DNA from: Nymphaea colorata
Taxonomy: Eukaryota; Streptophyta; Magnoliopsida; Nymphaeales; Nymphaeaceae
Length of the DNA: 64,000 nucleotides
NCBI RefSeq assembly: GCF_008831285.2
Contig: NC_045142.1
Span: forward strand, 7,974,713 to 8,038,712
Direction of reading: 5' to 3'
Each line of letters opens with the position of its first letter. Positions within the stretch are counted from its first letter, which is position 1. The position numbers were made by a program, and so were the translations under genes. The notes beneath the pieces were generated by a model, which saw only the letters and a program-made list of their open reading frames with translations, was not told the DNA's origin and made no database searches. Shown in pieces: positions 36,622 through 49,022 of this stretch.

Positions 36622-39131
36622 TCAAATGAAGCTAGAGTGGGCTGGTCCTTTAGATAGACCAAGCCGGGTTTCCATCCCGTTATGCATGTCAACGGGCCTG
36701 AAGGTTTCTGATTCACGAGGATCTGCACACAAATAAACAAAGGAAACCAGGTTAGCTGAGAGAAGGAAGACTGTCGCTGATTGATCAGCACACGTTACAT
36801 TTCTAATGCAACTTCAAACAGGAAATTTACTTCTGGAGACCAAACTAATATTTATTGGAATAAGAGCTCTTTCCATTTTCGTTAAGACCAAGCTCCCGTA
36901 GAACTTGTGAAGAAAGAAATACTTGTCATTTTATTTAGGCCTACTGGGGAGGAAAGACATTTAGCCATTTACCATTCAGGTAATCTACGAAGCCAAAATC
37001 ATCCAGGCTACCCGTAAGTGCCTCCAAGCCAAGCATGGAAGACGGTAATGCACCTGGTGGCCGCTGGAATCTGCAGAGAAACATCACTTAATTAATCCAA
37101 AAAGTCACTAGTACTGGTGAACAGCAGAGTTTTGCAAGGAAGATTGTTGTAAACGTGCCATTTCGGATAAGAAGCTTGTAAATGATACTTGAGGAGATCC
37201 CTTTTCTACTTCTAACTTCTATAAGGACAAGCTGGGGCTGGCTGATGACTAATAAGAGCCTACCTCCCATCCCCAAGCTTTATTTATATTGAAAAAAGCA
37301 AACAACGTATTGAACAATTACAAGAGCTTTCACAATGATTTGCAGAGCTGAAGTCTAAGATGGAAACCTTACTAATCCAACTACCATTTCAACGAAATGA
37401 ATACAAAAAATAATTTCAGTATCAGTATGAAACAAGAAAAAGTTGAGTGCTGGGAACCATGGTTTGTGTTAGCTTAGAACCATATTACTTGGAAACAGGT
37501 AGGTGTCCCAGCATGCCATGAGACTGGTAAGCCTGTTTTTTCTTTTATCTTAGATTATACTGCATTAGGCAATATTACCCAGTCCTAGATGTATTTGAAG
37601 AAGAAAATATTCTATTAAACAAGCTGACCACATCCAAAACAGACTGGGCATTTGTAGCACTACAGCAACCATTCCATGGGCACAATCACCCATACTGAGT
37701 GGAAAAACGTTGTTTGAGATACCCATTGCCAATGCCAATATGCAGGTCTGATAACCAAGTTGAAACGTGCCTCCATCATCATCATCCCCACTGAGCTGTC
37801 TGATCAACGAAATGCATAAATGATCTGTTGTTTGTAAAAAATATCCACTACGCCATATCATTCTGTCTTAGACTCCAGTGGTCTTCTGTCGTTTACTTAA
37901 AATGATCAGCTGTTTGGGCCCAGCTTAAAATTATGGAGAGATAGAGTGCTACTAAGTTCAACCAACGGTAGAGCACAGATTCACCCTCGCAAGTAGTAAG
38001 GAGCACTACCGAAGTCAAAAAAAAAAATCTCTTTAAAGTCTTCTCTTATTTTGGAGGACAACGATTAGGCAAGCCAAACATACTATTGTTGCTTTCACAT
38101 GCTTCCAGAAACAATGAATTTATTTGGTTATTTATAACAGCTCATATATTATGAAACTTGACTATGGAAGGCTTCACTGTATCAGACACTTTAAGAATTA
38201 AAAACTGGTGATTTAGAAATCTAATCCAGATAACAAATTAACAATATTACATAGAAACACATCATTCAAAGATTTTAAAAGGAAAAAATATTATTGAATT
38301 GAAGTGAAGAAATTTCATCTTTACGTCGATCTGAGCATAAACAAGGAAGTTTTCATGATTAAAGAAATTGTCATTTGCAGACAAAATTAGAGTTAATAAA
38401 TAGTCGGATAGACTAATTTCTGGATGACATGATGATTTAAGCAAAATCAAGATAATGCAATCCAACAGGATGTTCATTAAAATGTAAATTAGCCATGCCT
38501 ATTAACATCCTGCATTCTTTGCTTAATTTCCAACAAAAAATATTCTTATTTTCTTGTAGCTTCTTCGGTTGTCAATATAGCTCCTTTTCCATGATGATCT
38601 ATTTTTCCTTTTTACAACAATAATTACCCCCAACTAGGTTACTCAACCATAACTCTATAATGAGGAATCCAGAACTTCATCACATAATGCAGAAGTAAAG
38701 CACAAAAAAATACATAAACTTGAGAAACATCCATTTAATCACTTGATGAAGAAGGAGGAAAATCCGAGGTCTTCTGTACAGTACCTGGAAAGAATCTGCC
38801 GATCGAGATCCATTCTCAAGTGGAACGCCGATCCGTAAGTGTTGCCAAGGATCATCCGCTTCGTTTCCGCCTGCTTCTTCACCGTCTAAGAAACAAACCA
38901 CCACGGACAGAAAAATCACACAAAATTGGACCGCAGCATGCCCCGGGAGAAATGCGAAAACCTAATTTTTTGAAGTTCATACAAGAGAAACGGGAGAAGG
39001 AAGAGTACCGAGTCGAGCGATTGCAGGGGGTGAGCAACGCCGAGCTCGTTCTTGACGCCCGAGAAGCCGAAACGGAGCGTGTCATGGACGCCTGCAACGT
39101 CGTGAGCCATCGATCTTGGCGCTCTCTCCAT
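36622..39131 (-). CDS. UMP1: Proteasome maturation factor UMP1
   Basis: Complement join of 39009-39131, 38785-38885, 36973-37070 and 36622-36722. GT-AG junctions keep the frame, giving 140 aa, about the length of the Arabidopsis homologue At1g67250. UMP1 is the short-lived chaperone of 20S proteasome assembly; it sits inside half-proteasomes and is degraded on completion. Conserved stretches are DTLRFGFSGVKNEL, HPLQSL, ILGNTYGSAFHLRMDLDRQI, RFQRPPGALPSSMLGLEALTG, FGFVDYLNDPRESE and the end GMETRLGLSKGPAHSSFI. Two in-frame ATGs exist: 39131 (MERAPRS) and 39110 (MAHDVAG). I chose 39131 because family members have a few residues before the AH[DE] motif, but the TATA box position makes the second start plausible too. 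Intron 2 is 1.7 kb. Confidence 0.95.
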
Positions 39132-39170
39132 CCCCCTTTCTTTCTCCCTCTAAAAGGGCAGGAAGAAGAG

Positions 39171-39178
39171 TATTTATA
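39171..39178 (-). promoter_or_regulatory. TATA box of UMP1
   Basis: The minus strand reads TATAAATA 40 bp upstream of the first ATG. With usual spacing, transcription would start near 39145, leaving a leader of only about 15 nt for the ATG at 39131 or about 35 nt for the ATG at 39110. Confidence 0.65.
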
Positions 39179-39307
39179 GGCGATGTGGACTTCAGGTGAG
39201 TGACTTCAGCAGCACGAAATGATACAAGGGCGCGGGGAAACGAGGGCCATCAGGTCTCTTTTAGAAAAGTGTTGCTCACCCCAAAAATATATAATCAACT
39301 ACTTATT

Positions 39308-39309
<2 letters not shown>

Positions 39310-39370
<61 letters not shown>
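39310..39370. repeat. TA microsatellite upstream of UMP1
   Basis: About 30 uninterrupted TA dinucleotides lie 130-200 bp upstream of the UMP1 TATA box. Confidence 0.95.
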
Positions 39371-39372
<2 letters not shown>

Positions 39373-39545
39373 CTTTTTAAGTTGAATACAAAATTCATTG
39401 GGTTTCACATTTATATTTTGGTTCAATAGTTGTATCTTGCGATTAGACAATATTGATCCAAAATCATAGTTTGTATTCAATTAAAAACCAAGTTAAACTA
39501 GAAATTTCAACTTAATTGAATATTAGGGAACAATGATCTTCTAAG

Positions 39546-41470
39546 CAGTGGCGGAGCCAGAAATTTTTGGCTATGGGGCACTAGTAAATAGTTTGTGAAA
39601 AAATTTTCAAACTAAAATATATGTTATTTTAAAAATAAAGCAAATAAACATAATTAAGAACAAACTTACAGTGAGTCCCAACAAGCAAATCATATCATTA
39701 GTGTTATAGACAAAATTACGATTGGTCAATAACATCAAAATAGTCAATTGGATGATTGACTATGAACAAATTTACAATTAGCATAAAAAATAAATAAAAT
39801 GACTATAGTTATAAACAAATTTACAATTGGTCTCAAAAAGCAAGTAAAAAAAACTGTGTACAAAATTACATTTGGCCTAGCATAGAAGCAACGTGCAGGA
39901 CATTTGCCTGTTGCTGCTGCTGAACTACTTTGATTCAACTACTCTTGAATATGCTTGATACCTTATCAGACTCTACTCACTTTATGATGCAAAAAGATAT
40001 CCTTGGTGCATGATAGCATTGCCTTTATAACAAGATCAAACATATTAAAATTGATTTTCATTTCATTAACAGACAACTGCAATGCAAAGTATATTTCTGC
40101 AACAACATATTTCATGTATCCTGTCCAAAGCTATTTGGGTTGCATTTTTTGGTCGAATGACCATAGTTAAAGGATTGCATGAATAAGAGATTAAATATCC
40201 ACACATCAGATGCCACATGGGAATCTATAGATCAAACGTGAAGTCAGTCGTAGAACGGAGGAAGTTTCTTGAGGATTTTTAAAATTAAACCTGTACAATG
40301 TCTATTGAGCAGTTGGCATACTGTCTTTTTTATGATGTTACTTGCAAAAATCAGACATCATACTGTAAGATGTCTGTTGCGCAGTTGACATCCAAATCTG
40401 TAAGATGCTTAAAGTAAATGGCTAATGATATGGGGACTGGGGTTCATATTTGGCAAAGTTAGAGCAACTCATGTTTGCATCAAATATCTTAGGAAAGAGA
40501 CATTTTCTGGTGAATTTAAGAAGCAAAGGCCTCTGTCTAAAAACAAAATTTCCCCACCAACAGAAATGAAAAACACCTGATGCCATCCGACTCTTATCTA
40601 CAGCAACCTTTTCGTTGAGAGAAAGCTGGAGGATGGATTGTGCGTGCAGCTCAAACACTAGGCCTTTTTGAGGCGACATGTAAAAGTTGATAACTTGATG
40701 AGCATCAAAAACTCATAGCTCATGTGCACATGGCTTCCTAAGAAAGCTCGAAAAACTCAGTCTACCCAATAGCCAATGAAACTGTAAAGAGTGCCAGATC
40801 ATGGTCCGTTTACTTTCTTTTTCTACCTTAAAAGCAGCAAACTTACAGCTCACGGTTGATTCCGCAAGCTCCACTGTAAAATTTGATGGTGCCATAGTGG
40901 CATGCTGAACCTAAACATCTAATTTTTCTGGTACAACATACTTCCTTTGTATCAGTAGGCAATAAACGCAACAGCCAACAAGACAAAGTTGTTTATTATG
41001 ACTGCTGAACTGCGTTTGCACTCATCAAAACATTCCATATATATAAACAAGAATGCCGGAATTTTACATTCAAAGAAAGCAAAAACAGATGAAAAGCGTT
41101 GAAAAAGGGGGAAACAAATGAAAAGTGAAAACCCAACACCATTAAATGATTCATTCAATCATTAAGAAGAAGAAATCATTCAAGAAGAAGAAGCACCTGG
41201 CACCCGCCGCCCTTGGACTTATTGCGCCTTGCAGCCTTGCCCTTCTAGGCTTCGTCCCTTCTGCCCTTAGGCCTTCCTTTGAGTTTTACTTTTGGGTGAA
41301 ATTCCAATTTGGGCGGGCGACTGTTTTATGTTTTCTGGAGCTGGATTGCTGTGAACTGCTGAGACCCGATCCGTTTTGGCGTGGGCAACACGGGCGTGAG
41401 GCTGGGTTGAAGCTCCCATTCACATGGAGCTTTTTTGGGCTGCGCCTGCCCCACGCTGGCTCCGCCACTG
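39546..41470. mobile_element. 1.9-kb non-autonomous hAT-like element
   Basis: The termini CAGTGGCGGAGCCAG and CTGGCTCCGCCACTG are perfect 15-bp inverted repeats. They are flanked by an exact 8-bp duplication CTTCTAAG (39538-39545 and 41471-41478), diagnostic of hAT-type insertion. The interior has only short ORFs and no recognisable transposase, so it needs a transposase supplied elsewhere. The last 280 bp are GC-richer than the rest and may be captured host sequence. The element begins about 415 bp upstream of the UMP1 start codon. Confidence 0.88.
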
Positions 41471-41829
41471 CTTCTAAGCAATAATCTATATTGGACTAAG
41501 TGATCAGAGTGAATTTTGAGACGTTTAAACTGAGAAAGTCAAGAGATTAACATTTGTTTGCTTAAAATGAGATTACTATCCCCGCAAGATGTAAGAGGTT
41601 TACTAAGCAATAATCTCTCCTCTATTCAAACTTTGGGTTTACTAAAATCACCTAGTAAGTTGTAAGAGGGAAACGTAAAAGTAGTTGAAAACTTAATTTG
41701 GATCAAGTCTTAGTCCTAGCATTATGTTCTTCAACATTTCTCACTGCATGTACCGTAAGAATTTGGTTGTTGGGGCTCAACTTCATGCAAAAAAAGAACA
41801 AAAGGAGGTTTGGGTTTTATACAAGTAAT

Positions 41830-43560
41830 TTCAAACCTTGAAAGGTTGTTAAGAGTTCAAACAAATATTGAATCAAAGTCAATTTTGCGGCAATGGTTTG
41901 CTATGTTCCTATATTCAGCCTTAGCACTCGATCTAGCAACACTATGTTGCTTTTTAGCAATTCAAGACACACATTTTGCCCCAAGAAATACACAAACCCG
42001 ATTATTGATCTTCTTATTTGTTGGCATCCAACCCAATCAAAATATCAAAAGACATAAATCAAGACTACTTTGATGTAAAATTTGAAGTCTCATGCCAATA
42101 GTCTCTTTAATATATCACAGTGTATGCTTTATGGAAATGATTTGCATGTGGTTGATGGATAAATTCACTCACATAGTTCAAAACAAAAGAAATCTAGAAA
42201 GCATAACATATTGAAAAGAACCCACTATCTTCCTATAGAGAGTTGGATCATGAAAGACCTTATTCCCCTGTGCTTGCCGAGGTGCCTTGGAACTCATGGG
42301 AGTGTTGGTAGGTTTACAATCTTCCAATTTTCGCTCTTTCAAGAATATCTTTAATATATTTAGATTAATGGCACAAGAAAATTCCATATGGGTTCCATGT
42401 GATTTCAATGCCCAAAAAAGTATGTGTCGGCGAATGTCCATGACTGAAAATTTCTTATTTAAGCTTGAAAATAAATTATTCTAATATGACTCTACAGTCT
42501 CCTATAAGCACCATATGAACAATACAAACAAGCAATTAACTTATAGTTTTTGAATTCTGGCGTAGGATGAAACCATATCAAGAAGAAAAGAGCTAAATAA
42601 CCAGGCTCGAGAGGCTTGTTTCAATCCATAAAGCGAATGTTTGGGTTTTGAAGAATTTTTGTAACCCATTGATTGTAGCTTATGTATGTCTTCAATGCTA
42701 TCATGAAGCAAGACATTTTTAATGTCCAAGTGCCTTATTTTCCACTATTTGATTAGGGCAATAGTAAGAACAATGTGAATTCTAGTTGGTCACTTGACAG
42801 GAAAAGGTTTCATGAAAATCCATTCCTTCAATTTGATTAAAACTGCTTGCTACCAAACAAAATTTCAATTTACCTAGGCTGTCGTTAGCTTTAAGCTTGA
42901 TCTTTAAAACCCATTTTGATCAAACTATGTTCATGTTGAGATCACAAGGAACCAATCTCCAGGTTTTGGTTTATGATAAAGCTCTTGTTTCTTCATCCAT
43001 GGCTTCTTTCCATCCATGGTGTTAGAGAGCATGTTGAATAGGCTGGGGTTCTCTTGAAATTTCAAGGCACAAAGGATTTTTTGTATTTATGATTTGATTT
43101 ACATGTTCCCACCATGGACCGGGTAATCACGGTTCTAGAGGGGACAACATTGGGGTAGACGTCGAAGGAGCTTCATTGTGGACATGGAGTAAACATTCAT
43201 TTTCCTCTTGTGGCTGCATCTCATTAGAATTAGGATCAACATTGACCTTAAAAGATTTTAGAGAGTAAAGGAGAGCACACACATCAATAAATGCACAAGA
43301 GATTTTTACGCTGTTTGGTCTTGGACCTACATCCACAGAGAAATAAACCTCTCAGTTCTTTTATTCTATTTCTTGAGTTTTTACATACTATACATTCTAT
43401 ATACATCCCAAATAGTCGTGGTAAGCACCAACATCCTTTTCAATGTCAAAAAGCTTTTCTTCCTTTTATGTTGGATTCACTACTGAATCTAATAAGGAAA
43501 TTCCTCTTCTTCAGAGTAAGCTTCCTTACTTGATGTTTGACCCTCCTTTAGCAGCTTCAT
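41830..43560 (-). pseudogene. Ty1-copia remnant 2 (5'-truncated)
   Basis: On the minus strand, decayed pol fragments occur in copia order: a linker-like segment (about 43340-43130), the reverse transcriptase end (42780-42540, with KHSLYGLKQASRAW), the post-RT region (42440-42180, with LYRKIVGSFQY) and RNase H (about 42070-41840, with DWVGCQQIRRS, then, after a frame change, AKKQHSVARSSAEYR). Stops and frameshifts break every part, and gag, protease and most of integrase are missing. It lies directly downstream of, and in the same orientation as, remnant 1, but its domains duplicate those of remnant 1, so it is a separate insertion. LTRs were not identified. Confidence 0.75.
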
Positions 43561-43699
43561 CTCTTTCTATTTTGAAGAGAACCATTGGACCTTCATTTCT
43601 GTTAACACCCCTCATTAATCTCACTGTATCATTGATAAGGTTGAGCTTGGTGACATTTAATTTTGGTACAATTACACCATTATACTTCTTCAACAAAGG

Positions 43700-46600
43700 C
43701 TTCATCATGATATCAACAATTTGGTCCTTGGTTGAAATATATTGAATGGATAATTCTCCTTTTGCTAGCTTGTCTCTAACAAAATGAAGATTAGTTTTAA
43801 TATGCTTGCATCAATAATGATATATGGGATGTGATGGTAGATATGAAGCTCCAACATTGTCGCACCAAACAATTGTCTACCTTGATGATTTGATTCCAAG
43901 CTCTTGTAGTAAGAATTGGATCCAAATAATTTCAGCTGTTATGTTTGCAATGACATTATATTATGCTTCTATGCTTGATTGGAAGACCACATTTTGTTTC
44001 TTAGAACTCCATGAAACTAGGGTTTCTCTAAAAAAAAACAATGTACTCACTTGTAGATTTTCTATCATTTGAGCAACCGGCCCAGTCGGCATCGCTATAT
44101 GCTGAAATGTTCATATTCATGTAAGATTTTAGGCACAATCCATAGTCAAAAGTCTACATTAGGTACCATAAAATTCTTTTTACTACCGCCCAATGGATGT
44201 CAATGGGATTATGCACATATTGATAGACTTTATTAACTGCGAAAGAGATACTTGGTGTAGTCATTGTAGCATATTGTAGTGCTCAAACAATGCTTCTGTA
44301 TAGACTTGGATCCTAAAAAGTGAATCCTGATTATAGGTTTAGCTCCTATCATTTTGCTTTCTTGAGTAACTCTAAAACATATTTTTGCTAAGATAAAATT
44401 AGACCATGAGATGTATTTTTCACTTCAATCCCCAAAAATAATGTAGATTGCCTAAGTCTTTGACTGTTAACTCTGATATGAATGATGATATAAGTCTTTG
44501 AATATGCGAATTAGAGCTTCTTGTCACTATGATATGATCTACATAGGTGAAGACATATACCACCACACTTGTTTCTCTATAGATAAATAATGACGTGTTT
44601 ACCTTGGCTCCTTGAAGTCCCATCTCGAGAAAAAAAAAAACATTTAGGCAAGAAAACTAGGCATTTGGGGTTTGTTTTAAGTCATAGAGAGCACTATGTA
44701 ATTTGCAAACATGATTAGGATAATTCTTGTCTTCAAATGCTGGTGGTTGACACACATACACCTCTTCTTCTAACGTACTATGAAAAAAAGCATTTTGGAT
44801 ATCTAGTTGATTAATTTCCCATTTGTAACTTAAAGCAGTAGTGAGCACCATTTCAATAGTTGTGGGTTGGTCTACTGAATGGCTTCTTTTTAGTGCTCGT
44901 TAGCGAGGGCCTCTTGGAGAGCATTGGGTTCAGTGTCAATGGTTGGATTGAGGGATGTAGATAGGATCAAGGGATGCATTGTTGTAACATGGGACTCACA
45001 GTTCATATATTTGGTATTGGGTTTGACAATACCAACTTGAGATTCAGTTGTCATCCTACGTGTCCTAATAAGTTCAGTTGTAGGCTGAACAATTTTAGGC
45101 TCAATATTGCTTTCGTGATCCTCGGTTGGAGGTTGGTTGACTAAGGGACCAGGGTGGTCTATGGTTCCAATAGCTTGAATTATATTGGGATCAATACAGA
45201 GAACAAGTGGTGGTGACGGATTACTAGAAACATGATCAACATCTTGCTTTTCTTCCTTAAAGGAGAACACTACTTCATTGACAACAACATGACGTGAAAT
45301 AAAGTTTTTCTTATTCTTTAAATTCATGCAATAGTAGCCCTTGTATTGAGATGCATACCCAAGAAAAGCACATCTTTCATATCTAAATTCAAGCTTGTGA
45401 TTCACATATGGTCACAAGTAATGGTGGGCATGCGATTAATAAGATAAACAACAAAACTAAAATCATAAGACCAATAATTTTTAAGAACATTTGCTTCATC
45501 TAACAAAGACAAACCAGTTTCAACAATATGTCTTTGTCGCCCTTCAGCATTTCCATTCTGTTCAAGGGTGTGTTGGCAGTTATACCATTCTTAGACAACA
45601 AGAATTGTAAAGCCAAAATATTCTCCACCCCTATCAGAATGTAAAATACTTGATCTTGTGTGCTGTATGATTTTCAGCAAGAGCTTTTAAAAATTTAAAG
45701 GCAACTTTAACGTCAGTTTTTAACTTAAACAAATAAATTCATATGTACCTCAAAAAGGCATCAATGAAAATAAAATAATAATAATAACCATTTGTACTCT
45801 TGATCGGGGTAGGATCCTAGACATCAGAGTACACAATATCATAAGGTTTTTGTGCCTTGTAAGTTAGTTTGAAAAGGAAGTTTATGGCTTTTCATCTTAT
45901 GATAACCCTCACACAAAGAAGTAGTAAGTAAGACATTATGACATAAATCAAAACTATTTAGAGCATGCCTAACCATAGCAAAATCTGGATGGCCAAGTCT
46001 TTTGTGCCAAGTCTCCAATGACTTTTTCTCACTACTCATGGCCTCTTTATTCTTGTTGGCAAAATTAATTTTGTAAAGGCCATTATGGCTGGTTCCTTGC
46101 TGCAACACCTTCCCGAACTGGTCCTTAACATAACACATGTCAGGAAGGAATTTAATATAGATATTATTATCTCAACAAAATATTTGTATAAAAAGCAAAT
46201 CTCCAGTTATGCTTGGAAAATGCAAAATATAATTTAAAATCAAATCATTACAAAGCAAGGCATGGTTGAATTAGTATGGAGGATAGGCAAACCTATTCCT
46301 TCGCCAACGTTTAGTGTGTCCCTTCCTTGATAGCCTGAGTGCACCAATAGATTATTGATGTCATTAGTGACAGGGTAGGTTGCAGGGTACCAATTGTCCT
46401 CTCCAACCTACTGGTCTGAAGCACTTCTAGAGGTGACATGAAAGGCTTGAGGTTTGTGCTCTTGTTCTTAACAAGATTTAGGTGTAGCAGTTTTTAGTTA
46501 CATGTCCTACCTTCTCACAAATTTGGCATACTGGATGTTCCTTCCCTTGAAAATTTCTATTTTGTTGTAATAGTTTTTGCCTTGACTACGGTTTGCTGCT

Positions 46601-47090
46601 TCTCGTTGTTATTTTTGAAGTTTGCAACTGGTAGTTCAATGTCATCATCATGGTTCTTTAAGATGACTTCTTGCATAAGAGAAGTCCATGGTGGTCATTC
46701 AAGCAAACATACTCTATGCATGTCTCCATAATGGTTTTAAATGGAAGATATTCACTAGGCAAGCTTCTAAGAATGTATAAAACTAAATTATCTTCATCAA
46801 CAAGCTTGGAAACAATAGCTAATTGATGATATATAGATTTTGCCTTTTGAATATATGCATCCATAGACATGTTCCTTTTCTTTAAATCTTGCAGTTGAGA
46901 TTGTTAACTGCATGATTTTAGAACGTGAATGAGCCGCATAAGAAGATTTCAAAGAATTCCATACTTCTGTTGAAGATGTTAGACCAATAATTTGAGTTTC
47001 AGACAATGATGACTTCATCCAACTTAGTAATATCTGGTCTTGACACAGCCAGTTGAGATAGTCTTGATTGAGCTCTGAATGACCTTAAGG
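43700..47090 (-). pseudogene. Ty1-copia remnant 1 (gag to RNase H)
   Basis: Minus-strand fragments run in full copia order: gag (47018-46660, with STEVWNSLKSSYA), zinc knuckle near 46530 (CQICEKVGHVTKNC, CX2CX4HX4C), GAG-pre-integrase (46138-45840, with WHKRLGHPDF), integrase core (about 45830-45430, with YIWIYLFKLK, TLEQNG and RHIVETGL), integrase C-terminal part (45405 down, FLGYASQYKGY), reverse transcriptase (44850-44420, with WEINQLDIQNAFFH) and RNase H (about 44090-43730, with KHIKTNLHFVRDKLAKGEL). Many stops and frameshifts make it non-functional. A degraded primer-binding-like sequence near 47078 suggests where the 5' LTR ended, but no LTR pair could be shown. Confidence 0.85.
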
Positions 47091-47251
47091 TCGGGGAAAG
47101 AGGGAACTTCGGCTCAGCTCAGCTCAGCTCACTTAAGCAGTGGGATTAACTTCCAGCTTAACTGAGTGGACCACAAAGTCCACCAAGTTAATTTTTAACA
47201 ACCGAACTCTCCATAGAAGACATCCTACTTCCCCTTGTTGTTGTCGGGGAA

Positions 47252-47431
47252 CAGTGGCATAGCCACATTGTGGCTGCCATAGGCACTTGCCCACACCAGC
47301 TTCTTAAAAGTTTTTTATTTTTAAATAGAAATTTTAAATATTTATTGTTATATATATATATAAGTGCCCCACCAGATTTGAGTTTGTTTAAACAAGTGCT
47401 CCTCCAGCCAATTTTTCTGGCTCCGCCACTG
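47252..47431. mobile_element. 180-bp hAT-like MITE
   Basis: The ends CAGTGGCATAGCCAC and GGCTCCGCCACTG match those of the 1.9-kb element at 39546-41470. GTCGGGGAA flanks both sides (47243-47251 and 47432-47440); 8 or 9 bp may be the true duplication. It lies just outside the 5' end of copia remnant 1 and has no coding capacity. Confidence 0.75.
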
Positions 47432-47540
47432 GTCGGGGAATTAATTAGTGTTTATAAAGATCAGTTTGTAAATCAAATTGGCAGGCTGCTCATTCAATCA
47501 GTAAATCAGTCAGTTCACCGATTCATGCAAATCAGTTATG

Positions 47541-48950
47541 AATAGGCCAAAAATGTTAATATCATCTATAAAAAATGATATAAAAGGCATACAAAAAGTA
47601 ATTAAAAATAAAATAATTCAAAATATATTAAAAACTAGTGGAAACGTGACATTTGAAACCCTTAAAATGGCCAATAGGCAGATTCAACCTGAACCAGATA
47701 GAGTGGTCTAACTCCATAAACAAGTTGGTTGAGCTCAGTCAGTTCCATTTCTAAAATGGTTTTTTTCACTTTCTATGACCGAACTGCAAACAGCATAATC
47801 GGTCACCTTTTTGGATCAAATGAACGAAATTTCCTTAAAACTGGCCTTGTTCAGATAATTGTGCTCTTCGAATTCAGATTCTAGGTTTCTCTCCACGAGT
47901 TTTATTTAGTTAATCATTTGTGTATCTTCTGGCGTTCCTATTCTTTAGAACAAATTTTGGGAATCAAACTTATTCCATTGACCAGGCTGCTCTTTAATCT
48001 AAATATATAAATCATTGTAACTCGTTTATTTCTAGTAGGTGCTCAAAGATAATTGTTCCTGGCAAATGGAATTCTTCTAGTTATATGTGAAGCATCATAG
48101 TGATGTCCAAAACAAAATGCACATTTTAATGAGAGGCTTTTTGTTGTTGGTGTCATTATAACATTTATTTTCGGCTTGATAAATTGGATTTGGCCAAATA
48201 AATACTAAGAAACCCCTCAAATACCAAACTCTTGACCTCCATGGACTTGAAGGTCTTGAAAGCCTACCCACCAAGATAGGTGTAGGGAGACCTGTCTTGA
48301 TACTTGATCCTTTTTTGCTGCATTGCAAGCCGTTCATTTTCAACTCTTGACAGGTGAACAAAATGAGTATTTCATCCTACTGCTCAACAAGAAAGTCGAA
48401 ATCCCCACCTCTTCCACCCATCCTCCTATTTTTCAACTCCCGAAAAACGTTTTCACAAAAAGCCACAAAAAGTTAGCTGGCAGGAGCAAGTAAACAGAAC
48501 AGCAATGTTGAATGCCAATTGCACAGGATGCATTTAGCAATTCAAGGAAGGGAACTTCGGTGGTTCCGAAAATACAACAAGACATTGGGGGTGAATTGGA
48601 AATTCTTTAACCAAATAAAGCTGTCATTATAACCGTTTAGTGTCCAACCGTCCAAACCCTGTTTAAATTCAAACCCACCGACACCCCCTCCTTTTAAGTC
48701 TCCCTCCCTTCTCGGGCTCCTAGAGGAGGAGCTTCGAGGGACTCGGTCTATGCCAAGAAACCCTTTCCCTCCCCTCTCTTGAGCCATTCTCCCGTTGATC
48801 ACCTCCTGTGCTCCCCCACGGCCAGGAATTGCTTTCTTCCTGTCTGGAAGCCTTCTGAATCAGAAAAAGAACAAACCAATGCTCCCCACATGACAGAACC
48901 AAAGAATTCAATGCAGAAAATGCGTCACATGGACATGAGGAAGGTTTTCC
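47541..48950. other. Spacer upstream of the COBRA-like gene
   Basis: AT-rich spacer without recognised genes. The last 300 bp are GC-richer and would hold the promoter and leader of the COBRA-like gene. A weak TATA-like CATAAAAG lies at about 48954, some 70 bp before the start codon. Confidence 0.45.
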
Positions 48951-49022
48951 CTTCATAAAAGCTACTGCCCACAAAGCCCCAGCATCGAAGGCCCGTTGAA
49001 ACTGGGCGATTTATCCAGGGAA

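Noticed and set aside
48996-49022. Upstream extension of the COBRA-like gene in the same frame
   Set aside because: The frame upstream has no ATG (only a TTG), whereas the ATG at 49023 is followed at once by a good signal peptide.
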